DNA of 64,000 nucleotides. Origin: Amycolatopsis sp. MtRt-6. GTDB lineage: Bacteria > Actinomycetota > Actinomycetes > Mycobacteriales > Pseudonocardiaceae. Shown here in pieces: positions 52,983 through 61,517 of the stretch. The translations under genes and the position numbers were made by a program. The stretch is from contig NZ_JADWPD010000013.1 in the NCBI RefSeq assembly GCF_017308975.1, positions 1 to 64,000 of the forward strand, in the 5' to 3' direction. Numbering within the stretch: position 1 is the first letter of the stretch; the number at the start of each line of letters is the position of its first letter. The notes beneath the pieces are model-generated. The model worked only from the letters and a program-made list of their open reading frames with translations. It had not been told where the DNA came from and made no database searches.

Positions 52983-53300
52983 GAGGCGGATGACGATTCC
53001 GGTCAGATCGCTGAGGACGCTTGCCACCCCGGCGCGGACGGCCGCCGCCGCGCGGGCCGGCGGTCGAGGTGGCTGGCCGTCACCAGGGCCGGCGCGTCGA
53101 CGAGGTCCTTGCCGGCGCCGATGATCAGGCCGGGGCGCAGCCGCAGGGCCTCGTCGATGCTCTCGGTGAACCGGCCGGGGTCCGCGGCACTCACGGTCTT
53201 GATGCTGACGCCCTCCTGCCCGGCCCAGTCGGTCACCGACACCGCGGCGCACTCGTGGGCGCTGCCTTGGACACTGGCGGCAATCGTCGCGGTCTTCGCC
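52983..53300 (-). pseudogene. Remnant of a periplasmic-binding/BMP-like lipoprotein
   Basis: The minus frame carries VSIKTVSAADPGRFTESIDE then ALRLRPGLIIGAGKDLVDAP and ALVTASHLD, resembling the ligand-binding fold of BMP-type lipoproteins. It has no start or lipobox, and its downstream end becomes random Arg/Pro-rich sequence. On the plus strand an unrelated membrane tail (VFAGLVVALFVRRRRRR, stop 53367-53369) overlaps the edge. Two broken genes probably meet here. Confidence 0.35.
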
Positions 53301-53452
53301 GGGCTCGTCGTCGCGCTGTTCGTCCGGCGCCGCCGCCGACGGGTACCGGAGTCTTCGAACAGCGCTTGAATTCTTTCTGTTCACCTCGGGTTCACCTCAC
53401 GGTCGTCTCATGGGGCATGTTGTCCGTACCACGGCCGACCGGAAGGTGAGCG

Positions 53453-53665
53453 ATGAGCACGTTGGACACCATGGCCTCGGAGCAGCTCGACGTCCACCTC
53501 GCCCAGCTCGAGGAACGCTTGGACCGGGACTACGCGAACGTCACCCGCGCCCGGCTGCACGCGCTGGTCGATCGCGAGCGCGCGCGGTTCGACGGCGCCC
53601 GCATCCACGCCTTCCTGCCCATCCTGGTCGAGCGGGCGGTCCGGGCGTCGCTGGCGGCTACTTGA
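53453..53665 (+). CDS. Small three-helix-bundle dimerisation domain protein
   Basis: 70 residues, all helical: LDVHLAQLEERLDRDYANVT, RARLHALVDRERARFDGARI, HAFLPILVERAVRASLA. This pattern matches the short three-helix-bundle proteins (DUF3562-like) common in actinomycetes. AAGGTGAGCG precedes the ATG. Its 3' end overlaps by 8 bp the end of the convergent gene. Function unknown. Confidence 0.65.
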   Translation: MSTLDTMASEQLDVHLAQLEERLDRDYANVTRARLHALVDRERARFDGARIHAFLPILVERAVRASLAAT

Positions 53666-54446
53666 AGATCGCGATGGGGTGCACGATGAGCTCCCCGCGG
53701 TGCGGGTCCCAGTCCTCGACGCGGCCGAGGCACTGGGCGTGGAAGGTGCCCTCCGGGACCTCGTCGGCGTCGCGGAACCCGCGGATGCCGCACCGGAAGC
53801 GCACCCGCGGCCCGGCGAGGGGGTCGGCCGGGTCTCCGTAGGCGGCGATGAAGGTCGTGTAGCCGGGTTCGTCGGAGCGGACCCTGCGGAACAGGCCTTT
53901 CATCGACACGAACGCGTCCAGGCCGCGCAGCCGTGCCGTGCGCAGCCGCGTGCTGTCCGGCCCGTCGGCCCAGCCGAGCGCGGTGACCAGGGCCTTGTTC
54001 TGCACCAGTTCGCGCTTGACGAGGTTGACGTACACGATGTCGTCGCGCTTCTCCAGCACTTCCATGACCATGCCGATGACGGTGATCGGCTCGGCGCGTT
54101 CGATGTACCGGCTGAAGACCTCTTCGGTCTTCTTCTGCTCCCCGGCGCCTTCGCCGGCCGGGAACTTGATCTTCCCGCTGATCGACCGGCCGCGGCTGGT
54201 GCGCTTTTCGATCTCCTTCTCCAGCGCGTCGCTGTAGCGGTCCTGCTGGTAGAGGCCCATCACCGAGTTGTGGTGCAGGTAGAACGCGATCCCGCTGATC
54301 GGCCCGGTCCCCTGCCTGCCATGCGCGCGGCGCCAGTGCCGGATGAGGATCGCCGCGGCGGCCAGCACGAGCAGCAGCGTCAGGATCCACACGCCCCACC
54401 AGATTCCCCAGGTGCTCCAGTAGCGGGAGCTGTCATCGGCAGCCAC
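53658..54446 (-). CDS. Membrane-anchored protein of the substrate-binding/VWA operon
   Basis: 262 residues from GTG 54446 with AAGGAG 6 nt upstream. One membrane span near the start (WGVWILTLLLVLAAAAILI), then a large soluble part: GIAFYLHHNSVMGLYQQDRY, PITVIGMVMEVLEKRDDIVY, and a C-terminal HRGELIVHPIAIFK. It overlaps by 14 bp the upstream VWA gene and is therefore the last gene of a three-gene operon. I do not recognise the domain. The partner genes suggest a role in an envelope sensing or uptake complex. Confidence 0.7.
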   Translation of the reverse strand: MAADDSSRYWSTWGIWWGVWILTLLLVLAAAAILIRHWRRAHGRQGTGPISGIAFYLHHNSVMGLYQQDRYSDALEKEIEKRTSRGRSISGKIKFPAGEGAGEQKKTEEVFSRYIERAEPITVIGMVMEVLEKRDDIVYVNLVKRELVQNKALVTALGWADGPDSTRLRTARLRGLDAFVSMKGLFRRVRSDEPGYTTFIAAYGDPADPLAGPRVRFRCGIRGFRDADEVPEGTFHAQCLGRVEDWDPHRGELIVHPIAIFK

Positions 54447-55956
54447 GGGTCTCCTTGAAGGCGTCGAGCAGGGACGTCGCCGTGGCGTCGGCCAGCCGGC
54501 CACCGGTCGCCGCGGCGACCCGGCCGAGTTCGGCCGGGTCCGCCTCGCCGAACCGCACGGCGTAGGTGTGCACCCCGGGTGGCACAGGACGACGCAGGAA
54601 CTCGTCCACGCGCAGGCCCGCGTTGTTCTCGCCGTCGGTCATCAGCACGATCGACACCGGCTCGGTCTTCGCGAACTCCGCCGCCTTGTCGTAGGCGTGC
54701 GCCAACGCCGACCAGACCGCCGTGGCGCTGTCGAATTCTTCGGTGTCCAGGAAGCCGCGCACGGCCGCGAGGTCGGCGGGCCCCTCGACGGCGAAGTCGC
54801 GCTCGGCGAGGACCCGGCCGCCGAAGCGGATCATCGTGACCTTCTCGCCGCGGTGGAACCGCTCGAACTCCGCCGTGCCGGCGCCGGTCAGCGCGTCGAA
54901 CGCCGTGCGCAGCGCGGTGATCCGGCCGCCCCGCATCGAACCGGAGAAGTCGAGCACGAAGACGACGCGGCCGGGCGTGCGGCCCCGCGGGTCCGCGTAG
55001 TAGGCGAGCAGCTTGTCGACGACGTCCTGGTCGTCGGGGAAGTACAGCGCGGTGCCGACGCTCTTCGGCAGGCGTGGTTCGAGCGGCACCCCTTCGGTGG
55101 CCGGACGGCGGAGCGTGCGTTCCATGATCTTCCGCTGGGTGTCCGGCCGCTTCAGCCAGTCCGTGACCCGCTCGTACGCGCCGCGCTTGCCGGGGTCAAG
55201 CAACAGCAGCGGGTACTCCGACTGCATGATCCCGTCCCGCGGGTAGATCAGCTCCAGCGGCGCGGCGAGCTTCCCGCTCGCGTTGAGCGACAGCAGCGTG
55301 GACTCGTAGCCGATCACGGCGTCGACGTCGGTCTGGTGGGCGGTGAAGAGGTCGGCCAGCGCACCGGAGCTGTTCGCGGTGAGCGACTGCCCGGCGCGGA
55401 ACCCCCGCAGCCGGTCGCAGGCGACGTCCTGCGGCCGCAGCGCGGCGCCGGTACCCGCGGCCGCGGTCGCGACGCCGACCAGCGCGGACAACCCACTCGC
55501 CGATCGGGCCGGGTCGGCCATGGCGAACCGCAACGTGCCCGCCGCGGCGGCGTCGGCGAAGTCCGCCCAGGACACGTCCGCGTGCCGGCTGCGCAATGCG
55601 CTGGCGACCGGCGGCTTCACGCCGATGACGATGGGCGAGAGCATGATCCGCGTGGCGGCCGGGCGTTCGCCGGTGAAGCCGGACTTGCGCAGCTTCAGCT
55701 GGAAGTACCGGTCGGTGGACAGCCAGGCGAGGTCGTGGTGGTACTGCCCGGGGGTGAGCGCGGTCCCGGCGTCGACGGTGCCCCGCAGGTCGAGGTCCAG
55801 CCGGATCCCGGTGTCCGCGCGCAGGTCGTCGAGGATCGGCCCGAGGTCGGCGAGCTCGGAGCTGGCCAGCACGCTCAGCCGTTGCCCGCCCGAGCCGCCG
55901 GTGCAGGCGGTCGCCGTCAGGACCGCGGCCAGCAGCACCGCGACGAGCCGCTTCAC
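54433..55956 (-). CDS. Lipoprotein with substrate-binding and von Willebrand factor A domains
   Basis: 507 residues. A lipoprotein signal ends at the lipobox LTATAC. A type II periplasmic-binding-protein fold follows (HDLAWLSTDRYFQLKLRKSG, TRIMLSPIVIGVKPPVA, VIGYESTLL), then from about 325 a VWA domain with the metal site DFSGSMRGGRITAL and later VLMTDGENNAG. Substrate-binding-VWA fusions are frequent in actinomycetes; ligand and role are unknown. The start ATG overlaps the end of the upstream gene (ATGA). The chain runs to DAFKETRGCR. Confidence 0.85.
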   Translation of the reverse strand: MKRLVAVLLAAVLTATACTGGSGGQRLSVLASSELADLGPILDDLRADTGIRLDLDLRGTVDAGTALTPGQYHHDLAWLSTDRYFQLKLRKSGFTGERPAATRIMLSPIVIGVKPPVASALRSRHADVSWADFADAAAAGTLRFAMADPARSASGLSALVGVATAAAGTGAALRPQDVACDRLRGFRAGQSLTANSSGALADLFTAHQTDVDAVIGYESTLLSLNASGKLAAPLELIYPRDGIMQSEYPLLLLDPGKRGAYERVTDWLKRPDTQRKIMERTLRRPATEGVPLEPRLPKSVGTALYFPDDQDVVDKLLAYYADPRGRTPGRVVFVLDFSGSMRGGRITALRTAFDALTGAGTAEFERFHRGEKVTMIRFGGRVLAERDFAVEGPADLAAVRGFLDTEEFDSATAVWSALAHAYDKAAEFAKTEPVSIVLMTDGENNAGLRVDEFLRRPVPPGVHTYAVRFGEADPAELGRVAAATGGRLADATATSLLDAFKETRGCR

Positions 55957-57185
55957 GGGCAGTCACCGACGGTCTTGATCATTTCTTCCAGGACCGGGTT
56001 CGCCGGCAGCGGCGTGGTGCTGTCGTTGTCGGCCTGCTGCGGGGTCGGCAGCCCCTGTTCGGCGAGGAAGCCGTACAGCCGCCCGCTCTTGTTGCTGCCC
56101 GCCGGGGTGGCGACGCCGAAGCCGAGCTCCATCGCCCGGCGTTGCAGGTCCGGGTCGAAGGTGATCAGCTCGCCGAGCCGTTCCGCCTCCGGCCGCAGGG
56201 GCACGAACTGCGGTTTCGTCAGGATGTTGTCCTTCGGGTACAGCAGCACGTGGTCGGGGTCCGGGCGGCCGGTCGCGGCCTTGATCCGCAGCTGCTGTTC
56301 GAGGTACTGGTGCTCGTAGATCACCACGATCGGCTTGTCGCCCTCGGCGAGGTTCCAGTACGACTCCGAGAGGTCGGCCGAGGCGAAGCCCTGCCGGTTC
56401 AGCAGCGGCTTGACCCGGTTGGCCAGCTCGTGCGCGTTGCGCAACGTCGCCGGGCCGGCCGGTCCGCCCGCCGGGGCCGGGTCGGCCAGCGGGACCTGCC
56501 TGCCGTTCTCCAGGTAGGCGATCAGCGTCAGGTAGGTCGCGCCCGAGTTGGAGTCGCAGACGTTCGAGGTCTGGGCGAGCACCAGGTTGCTGTTGTTCAC
56601 CCCGTCGATGCCGAGCGAGTTCCAGGTGGCGCCGGCCTTCATGGCCTGCACGAGCTTCTCGGTGTCCAGGGTGTAGTAGAGCGGCTCGCCGGCTCCCGGC
56701 GGCGCGGACGCGATGCCCTTGCGCAGCAGCGCTTCGGCGTACGGGCGGTAGGTGGCGAGCACGATCGGGCTGGTGAAGGGCTGCCGGACGGTGCCGCCCA
56801 GCTTGTCGGCCCGCGCCGTGCGGACGAGGCCGGCCGCGGGTTCGCCGGAGAGGAACGCGAAGTCGTACTTGTCGAGGTCGTGGATCGCGGCGTCCCGGGA
56901 GCCCGTGCGCGTGACGTGGACCCGGATGCGGTGGCGCATCAGGAGTTCCTGGACCTGCGCGTCCGCGAAGAAGTCCGCCTTGGAGCCCATCTTGCCGGCC
57001 AGTTCCAGGGTCCGTTCGAACGGGACGAGGACGTTGCCCGACAGCAGCAGCGTGACCAGCCCGGCGACCGCCAGGCCCAGGACCGGGCCGAACGACCGCA
57101 GGAACCGGCGCCGCAGGAAGAAGGCCGAGGGGCGGGGCCGGACGGTGAGGTGCGGCTCTTCGAGGGTGGGGCTCTCGGTCGTCAC
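55953..57185 (-). CDS. Membrane-anchored substrate-binding-like protein
   Basis: 410 residues. A short cytoplasmic N-terminus precedes one membrane span (FGPVLGLAVAGLVTLLLSG). The outer part looks like a periplasmic binding protein: FAFLSGEPAAGLVRTARADK, SPIVLATYRPYAEALL, and GDKPIVVIYEHQYLEQQL. First gene of the three-gene operon with the VWA lipoprotein. Both proteins may bind the same ligand on the outer face. The promoter should lie in 57186-57342. Confidence 0.8.
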   Translation of the reverse strand: MTTESPTLEEPHLTVRPRPSAFFLRRRFLRSFGPVLGLAVAGLVTLLLSGNVLVPFERTLELAGKMGSKADFFADAQVQELLMRHRIRVHVTRTGSRDAAIHDLDKYDFAFLSGEPAAGLVRTARADKLGGTVRQPFTSPIVLATYRPYAEALLRKGIASAPPGAGEPLYYTLDTEKLVQAMKAGATWNSLGIDGVNNSNLVLAQTSNVCDSNSGATYLTLIAYLENGRQVPLADPAPAGGPAGPATLRNAHELANRVKPLLNRQGFASADLSESYWNLAEGDKPIVVIYEHQYLEQQLRIKAATGRPDPDHVLLYPKDNILTKPQFVPLRPEAERLGELITFDPDLQRRAMELGFGVATPAGSNKSGRLYGFLAEQGLPTPQQADNDSTTPLPANPVLEEMIKTVGDCP

Positions 57186-57342
57186 CGAATCGGACCTCCG
57201 GAGGGGATTCCGCCGCGAGAAGCGGACGTTTCGCCCGGGAAGTCTATCGAGCCGGTTCGTTCGTTACAGTCAATTCTCCGCAACAACGGGACGGCCGCGG
57301 CCGGAATGTTCTTCCCACCGCGGCCGCAGGACCGGACAGCCC

Positions 57343-57510
57343 TTAGTTGTAGCCCATTTCATCGGGCGACACGCCGTTGTAGCCCATCTCGGCGAGGACG
57401 GCGGCAGGCGCCGCGCTCTCGGCGGCGACGGCGAAGGTCGCGGAAGTTCCCAGGACACCAGCCGCGAAGAGGGTCAAGGCGACCGCGGCGACCGCTCGGC
57501 GAACCGACAT
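57343..57510 (-). CDS. Tiny secreted peptide with repeated EMGYN motif
   Basis: 55 residues from ATG 57510 (a second ATG is directly upstream at 57513); GGAGG precedes it by 4-5 nt. The signal peptide is clear (VAAVALTLFAAGVLGTSATF then AVAA). The mature part of about 25 residues contains EMGYNGVSPDEMGYN, an imperfect tandem of EMGYN, at the very C-terminus. It could be a secreted signal or precursor peptide. It stands divergent from a large LAL regulator gene, which is suggestive only. Confidence 0.7.
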   Translation of the reverse strand: MSVRRAVAAVALTLFAAGVLGTSATFAVAAESAAPAAVLAEMGYNGVSPDEMGYN

Positions 57511-57648
57511 CATTCCTCCGGTGGTCAATCGGGACGAAACTGACTTCCGTGCCCGGCAGACGCTCCCAGGCCCGGCACAACCGGCCGACAACGGATGGTT
57601 AAGGACCCGCCAACGCCAGGCGGCCAAATCATGCCCGGGCGGATTTTC

Positions 57649-57745
57649 GAACAATGGCCGAACCGCAAATTTCGAGAATCGGAACAGCGGGTTTCCGAAC
57701 AGTCGCGCGGCAATACTCAGTACACCTCTTGTTCAGCAACTGTTC
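57649..57745. promoter_or_regulatory. Cluster of five TGTTC/GAACA half-sites in the LAL regulator promoter
   Basis: GAACA occurs at 57649-57653, within GGAACAG 57681-57687 and within GAACAG 57697-57702; TGTTC occurs at 57730-57734 and 57741-57745. The last two flank and overlap the promoter -35 box. This density within 97 bp is higher than expected and suggests an operator. Confidence 0.45.
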
Positions 57746-57757
57746 TTCTTCTATTAT
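57729..57757 (+). promoter_or_regulatory. Sigma70-type promoter of the LAL regulator, probably leaderless
   Basis: -35 TTGTTC (57729-57734), 17-bp spacer, -10 TATTAT (57752-57757). Transcription would begin about 57763-57765, that is, at the GTG start codon itself. No ribosome site precedes that GTG, which supports a leaderless mRNA. Confidence 0.6.
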
Positions 57758-57764
57758 CGAGTGT

Positions 57765-60572
57765 GTGCAACCGCTCACGGACGGTGTCGACCTCCTGATC
57801 GGCCGGGACGGTGAGCTGTCCCGGCTGGCGAGCTGGGTGCGCGACGTGGCCGCCGGCCGCGGGCGGGCGGTCCTGGTGGACGGCGAGCCGGGCATCGGCA
57901 AGTCCACCCTCGTCCGGGCCGCGTGCGCGGTCGCCACCCGGTCCGGCTGCCAGGTCTTCCGGGGCGCCGGCGACGAACTGGGCCAGGCGCTGCCCCTGCT
58001 CCCCCTGCTGGACGCGCTGCGGATCACCGGGTCCGCGCCGGATCCCCGGCGGGGAGCCATCGCCGGGCTCCTGCGCGGCGACACCGCGCGGGGCACGGGA
58101 ACGGATCTCGCCGCGGCGGCCGCCGAACAGCTGCTGACCCTGGTCGACGAGCTCTGCCAGGCCGGCCCGGTGGTGCTGGTGGTCGACGAGCTGCAGTGGG
58201 CCGACCGCGCGACTGTGGCGGTGTGGGGCAGGCTCGCCCGCTCGGTCCGGCAGCTGCCCCTGCTCCTGATCGGCGTGCTGCGCCCGGTGCCCCGCCGCGA
58301 CGACCTGCGCGCGCTGCGGCGGATCGTCGGCCCCGCCGAGCGGCTGCGTGTCGGCCGGCTCACCGAACCGGCGGCGCTCGACCTCGTCGCGAAGCTGGCC
58401 GGTGGCAAACCGGGCGACCGGCTGGCACGGCTGGCCGACGGCGCCGCGGGAAACCCGTTGTACCTCACCGAACTGCTCGACGCCCTGACCCGCGGCGCCG
58501 GGCTGGCCGTCGACGAGGCGGGAATCGCGGAGCTGACCGGCGGGCCCACCCCCGACTCGCTGCCGGAGGCGATCGCCGACCGGCTCGGCTTCCTGCCGGA
58601 GCGGACGCGCACCGTGCTGCGGGCCGCTGCGCTGCTCGGCGTCGGCTTCTCGGTCGCGGACCTGACGATCGTGGCCGAGACCGAACTGGCCGTTCTCCTG
58701 GCCGCGCTCGACGAAGCGCGGGCGGCCGGCGTGCTGGTGGCGGCCGGCGACGACCTGGCGTTCCGGCATCCCCTGATCCGCCAGGCCCTGTACGAAGAGC
58801 TCCCCGCGGGGGTCCGGGTCGTCTGGCATCGCGCCGCGGCGCGGGCACTGGCCGACGCCGGTGCCCCGGTCGTGCGGGTCGCCCGCCAGCTGCTGCCCAC
58901 GGTGTCCGGCGAAGACGACGGCGAGCCGGTACCGCGCTGGGTCGTCGGCTGGCTGCTCGGCGCGGCCGTCCCGCTGATCGGCCAGGCCCCCGAAGTCGCG
59001 GTCGCGCTCCTGCGCCACGCGGTGCGGGACGACCACGCCGCGACCCCGGCGTTGGGCTGCCGGCTGGCCGACGCGTTGTACCGGGTGGGCGACTTCGCCG
59101 AAGCCGAACGCGTCGCCGTCCGCGCCCTGCCGCGGGCCGCCGATCCGGAACTGCGCGTCGACCTGCACACCACGGTGACGCAGTGCCGGGCGATGACCGG
59201 GCGCTCCGCCGAATCCCTCGCCGAGCTCAACCAGGCCGCGACCGCACCGGACCTGCCCGCCCGGCACCGGGCACGGCTGCTCGTGCTCACCGCCCGGACG
59301 CATCGCGACCTCGGCGAAGTCGACACCGCCGCACGGGTCGCCACCGCCGCGCTGGCCGATGCCGGCGACGACCACTGGGCGACCGGGTGGGCCCTGCACG
59401 TGCTCAGCCTGGTGGCGATGATGCGCGGCGAGTGGACCGCGGCGCTGCCGCTGTTCGAGCGCGCGATGGCCACCGCTTCGGACGATCCCGCGCTCACCGA
59501 CCTCGGCCTGCTGCTGCGCGTCAACCAGGCCGTCACCTTCGGCGCGCTCGACCGCTACCCCGACGCGCTCGCCGCCGCCGAACGGGCCCGCGAACGCGCG
59601 GACCGCGCCGGCAGCGTGGTGCGGCTGGCTCAGGCGCAGAGCGCGCTCGGGCAGCTGCTGCTGGGCAACGGCCGGTGGGACGACGCCGTCGCGGAGGTCG
59701 ACGTCGTCCCGGACGAGCTCAAGGATCCGAGCGTGGCGTGCTGCGACCACGGCGTCGCCGCGATCATTCACTTCCACCGTGGCGAAACGGCGGCGGCACA
59801 GCGGCACCTGGACGCGGCGGCACCGTGCGCGGACCGGATCGGCGGCCGGGTCGTGGAATCACTGGTCCTCGCGCGCAGCCTCGCCTTCGAGCAGGGCGGC
59901 GAACCGGACCGGGCACTCGCCGCGCTGACCGCCGCGCTCACGAGCGAAGACGAAGGAGAGGGCCTGCTCGGTGACGCCGTCCGGCTGGCCGTGGAACTCG
60001 GTGACACCGCCACCGCGGCCGCGGTCGGCGCCCGGGTCCGCGCGATCACGGCCGGGGCGGACGTCCCGCACCGCCGGGCACTCGGCCGTTACTGCCACGG
60101 CATGACCGAGCGGGACGCGGCGACCTTGCTGCGCGCCGCGGACGGCTACCGCGACGCGGGCCGTCCCCTCCCCCGCGCCAAGGCCCAGGAAGCCGCCGCG
60201 ATCGCGTTCGCCGAAGCCGGCGACCGCGGCTCGGCGCGGGCCGCCTTCACCCGCACGCTGGACCTGTACGGCAGCTTGGGCGCGCACTGGGACGTGGCGC
60301 GGCTGCGCGCCCGTTTCCGGACGTTCGGCATCCGGCGTGGCCCGACGGTGAAGCACCGCCAGGCCACGCACGGCTGGGAAAGCCTCACACCGACGGAGAC
60401 CAAGATCGCCGGCCTCGTGCTGGAAGGCCTGTCGAACCCGCAGATCGCGACACGGTTGTTCCTGTCGCCCCGCACGGTCGCCACCCACGTCTCGCACATC
60501 CTGGCCAAGCTCGGGGCGCACTCCCGCATCGACATCGCCCGCGAAGCGACCCGGAACCCGGCGTCGGGTTAG
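57765..60572 (+). CDS. LAL-type LuxR-family transcriptional regulator
   Basis: 935 residues from GTG 57765; an ATG-initiated reading from 57654 would add a non-conserved leader crossing the promoter. The N-terminal AAA domain starts LLIGRDGELSRLASWV, with Walker A DGEPGIGKSTLVRA (about 41-49) and Walker B VVLVVDELQWADRA. A long TPR-like region follows. The C-terminal LuxR HTH is at about 872-930 (SLTPTETKIAGLVLEGLSNP, SPRTVATHVSHILAKLGAHS). LAL proteins activate secondary-metabolism and transport genes. Target unknown; the divergent EMGYN peptide gene and the adjoining convergent DUF6328 gene are candidates. Confidence 0.9.
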   Translation: MQPLTDGVDLLIGRDGELSRLASWVRDVAAGRGRAVLVDGEPGIGKSTLVRAACAVATRSGCQVFRGAGDELGQALPLLPLLDALRITGSAPDPRRGAIAGLLRGDTARGTGTDLAAAAAEQLLTLVDELCQAGPVVLVVDELQWADRATVAVWGRLARSVRQLPLLLIGVLRPVPRRDDLRALRRIVGPAERLRVGRLTEPAALDLVAKLAGGKPGDRLARLADGAAGNPLYLTELLDALTRGAGLAVDEAGIAELTGGPTPDSLPEAIADRLGFLPERTRTVLRAAALLGVGFSVADLTIVAETELAVLLAALDEARAAGVLVAAGDDLAFRHPLIRQALYEELPAGVRVVWHRAAARALADAGAPVVRVARQLLPTVSGEDDGEPVPRWVVGWLLGAAVPLIGQAPEVAVALLRHAVRDDHAATPALGCRLADALYRVGDFAEAERVAVRALPRAADPELRVDLHTTVTQCRAMTGRSAESLAELNQAATAPDLPARHRARLLVLTARTHRDLGEVDTAARVATAALADAGDDHWATGWALHVLSLVAMMRGEWTAALPLFERAMATASDDPALTDLGLLLRVNQAVTFGALDRYPDALAAAERARERADRAGSVVRLAQAQSALGQLLLGNGRWDDAVAEVDVVPDELKDPSVACCDHGVAAIIHFHRGETAAAQRHLDAAAPCADRIGGRVVESLVLARSLAFEQGGEPDRALAALTAALTSEDEGEGLLGDAVRLAVELGDTATAAAVGARVRAITAGADVPHRRALGRYCHGMTERDAATLLRAADGYRDAGRPLPRAKAQEAAAIAFAEAGDRGSARAAFTRTLDLYGSLGAHWDVARLRARFRTFGIRRGPTVKHRQATHGWESLTPTETKIAGLVLEGLSNPQIATRLFLSPRTVATHVSHILAKLGAHSRIDIAREATRNPASG

Positions 60573-61114
60573 CGGTCTCCGGAGTGGCGCATCCGGCTCC
60601 ACAGCGGGACGACGAACCACCACAGCGCGAACCAGCCGAGCGCGCCGGCGGTGAACCACGCGGCGAGCGCGGGCCCGAGGGTGACGCTGAGGATCAGCAG
60701 GAGCGCGGAGCCGATGGAGAGCATGAGCAGGGTCAGCCCGCACAAGGCGAACCGGCTGGACGCGAGCACGAGCTGCCGCTTGAGCCGCCGCTGGTAGACG
60801 AGCCGGTGAAAGGCCGCCGGCGCGATCAGCAGCGCGGTGGCGGCGGCCCCGAGCACGAGCGCGGCCACGTAGACGCGCCGTTCGAACTCGGTCAGCGTCG
60901 CGAAGCGCGGCGTGAAGGCGACGGTGAGCAGGAAGGCGAGCAGCAGCTGCACGCCGGTCTGCGCCACCCGCACTTCCTGCAGGATCTCGGCGTAGTTGCG
61001 GTCCAGCCGCTGCGTCGGCGTCTCGCGACGCACCGCGAAGTTCCACTGGTCGTGGGCGTCCGGCGGCTCGGCCGGTCGGTCCGCGAAGGTCTTGTCGATC
61101 TCGTTCACCGTCAT
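60569..61114 (-). CDS. DUF6328-family membrane protein
   Basis: 181 residues from ATG 61114 (start MTVNEIDKTFADRP). The conserved front QRLDRNYAEILQEVRVAQTG is followed by four membrane spans: VQLLLAFLLTVAF, YVAALVLGAAATALLIAPAA, LCGLTLLMLSIGSALLLILS, and ALAAWFTAGALGWFALWWFV. This is the DUF6328 layout, of unknown function. Its stop overlaps the end of the convergent LAL regulator gene by 4 bp. Confidence 0.75.
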   Translation of the reverse strand: MTVNEIDKTFADRPAEPPDAHDQWNFAVRRETPTQRLDRNYAEILQEVRVAQTGVQLLLAFLLTVAFTPRFATLTEFERRVYVAALVLGAAATALLIAPAAFHRLVYQRRLKRQLVLASSRFALCGLTLLMLSIGSALLLILSVTLGPALAAWFTAGALGWFALWWFVVPLWSRMRHSGDR

Positions 61115-61517
61115 GCGGCCACGGTCCCGCGAACCACGGATCAAGACATCGGTCGATCAAAGTATGCCGGAAGGCCATCCGCTCATCCGACGTCATGAGA
61201 AACCACCTCGACGACACCTCGTGAGGTTGCCTCGGCCAGCAACAGCCTGGAGTTCGGGGGCTCGTGGTACGGCGGGAGCCCGCTCGACATCGCCGAGATC
61301 CGGGTCCGCTGACGGGTGAACCAGGACCGCTGCCGGCCTCGATCCGTACGGACCGTCGCACGAACACCCGCCGATACGGCTTCGAGGCAGCCGGTGCCCC
61401 GCTGTGCTCGCACCGACATCTCCGCCACCCCACCGTTCGGGTGCTCGCCACGGTGGGCTCGTGCCCGAAATCGGTTGACGCTTGGAATTCCGGTCTGGTT
61501 TTCGCTCCAGCGAGCGG
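61115..61517. other. Intergenic region with a faint DUF2637-leader remnant
   Basis: No gene. Bases 61193-61215 (reverse strand GTCGTCGAGGTGGTTTCTC then ATGACGTCG) resemble the leader and start of the three DUF2637 genes. A short plus-strand tail (NSLEFGGSWYGGSPLDIAEI, stop near 61312) looks like the end of a lost gene. Confidence 0.4.
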
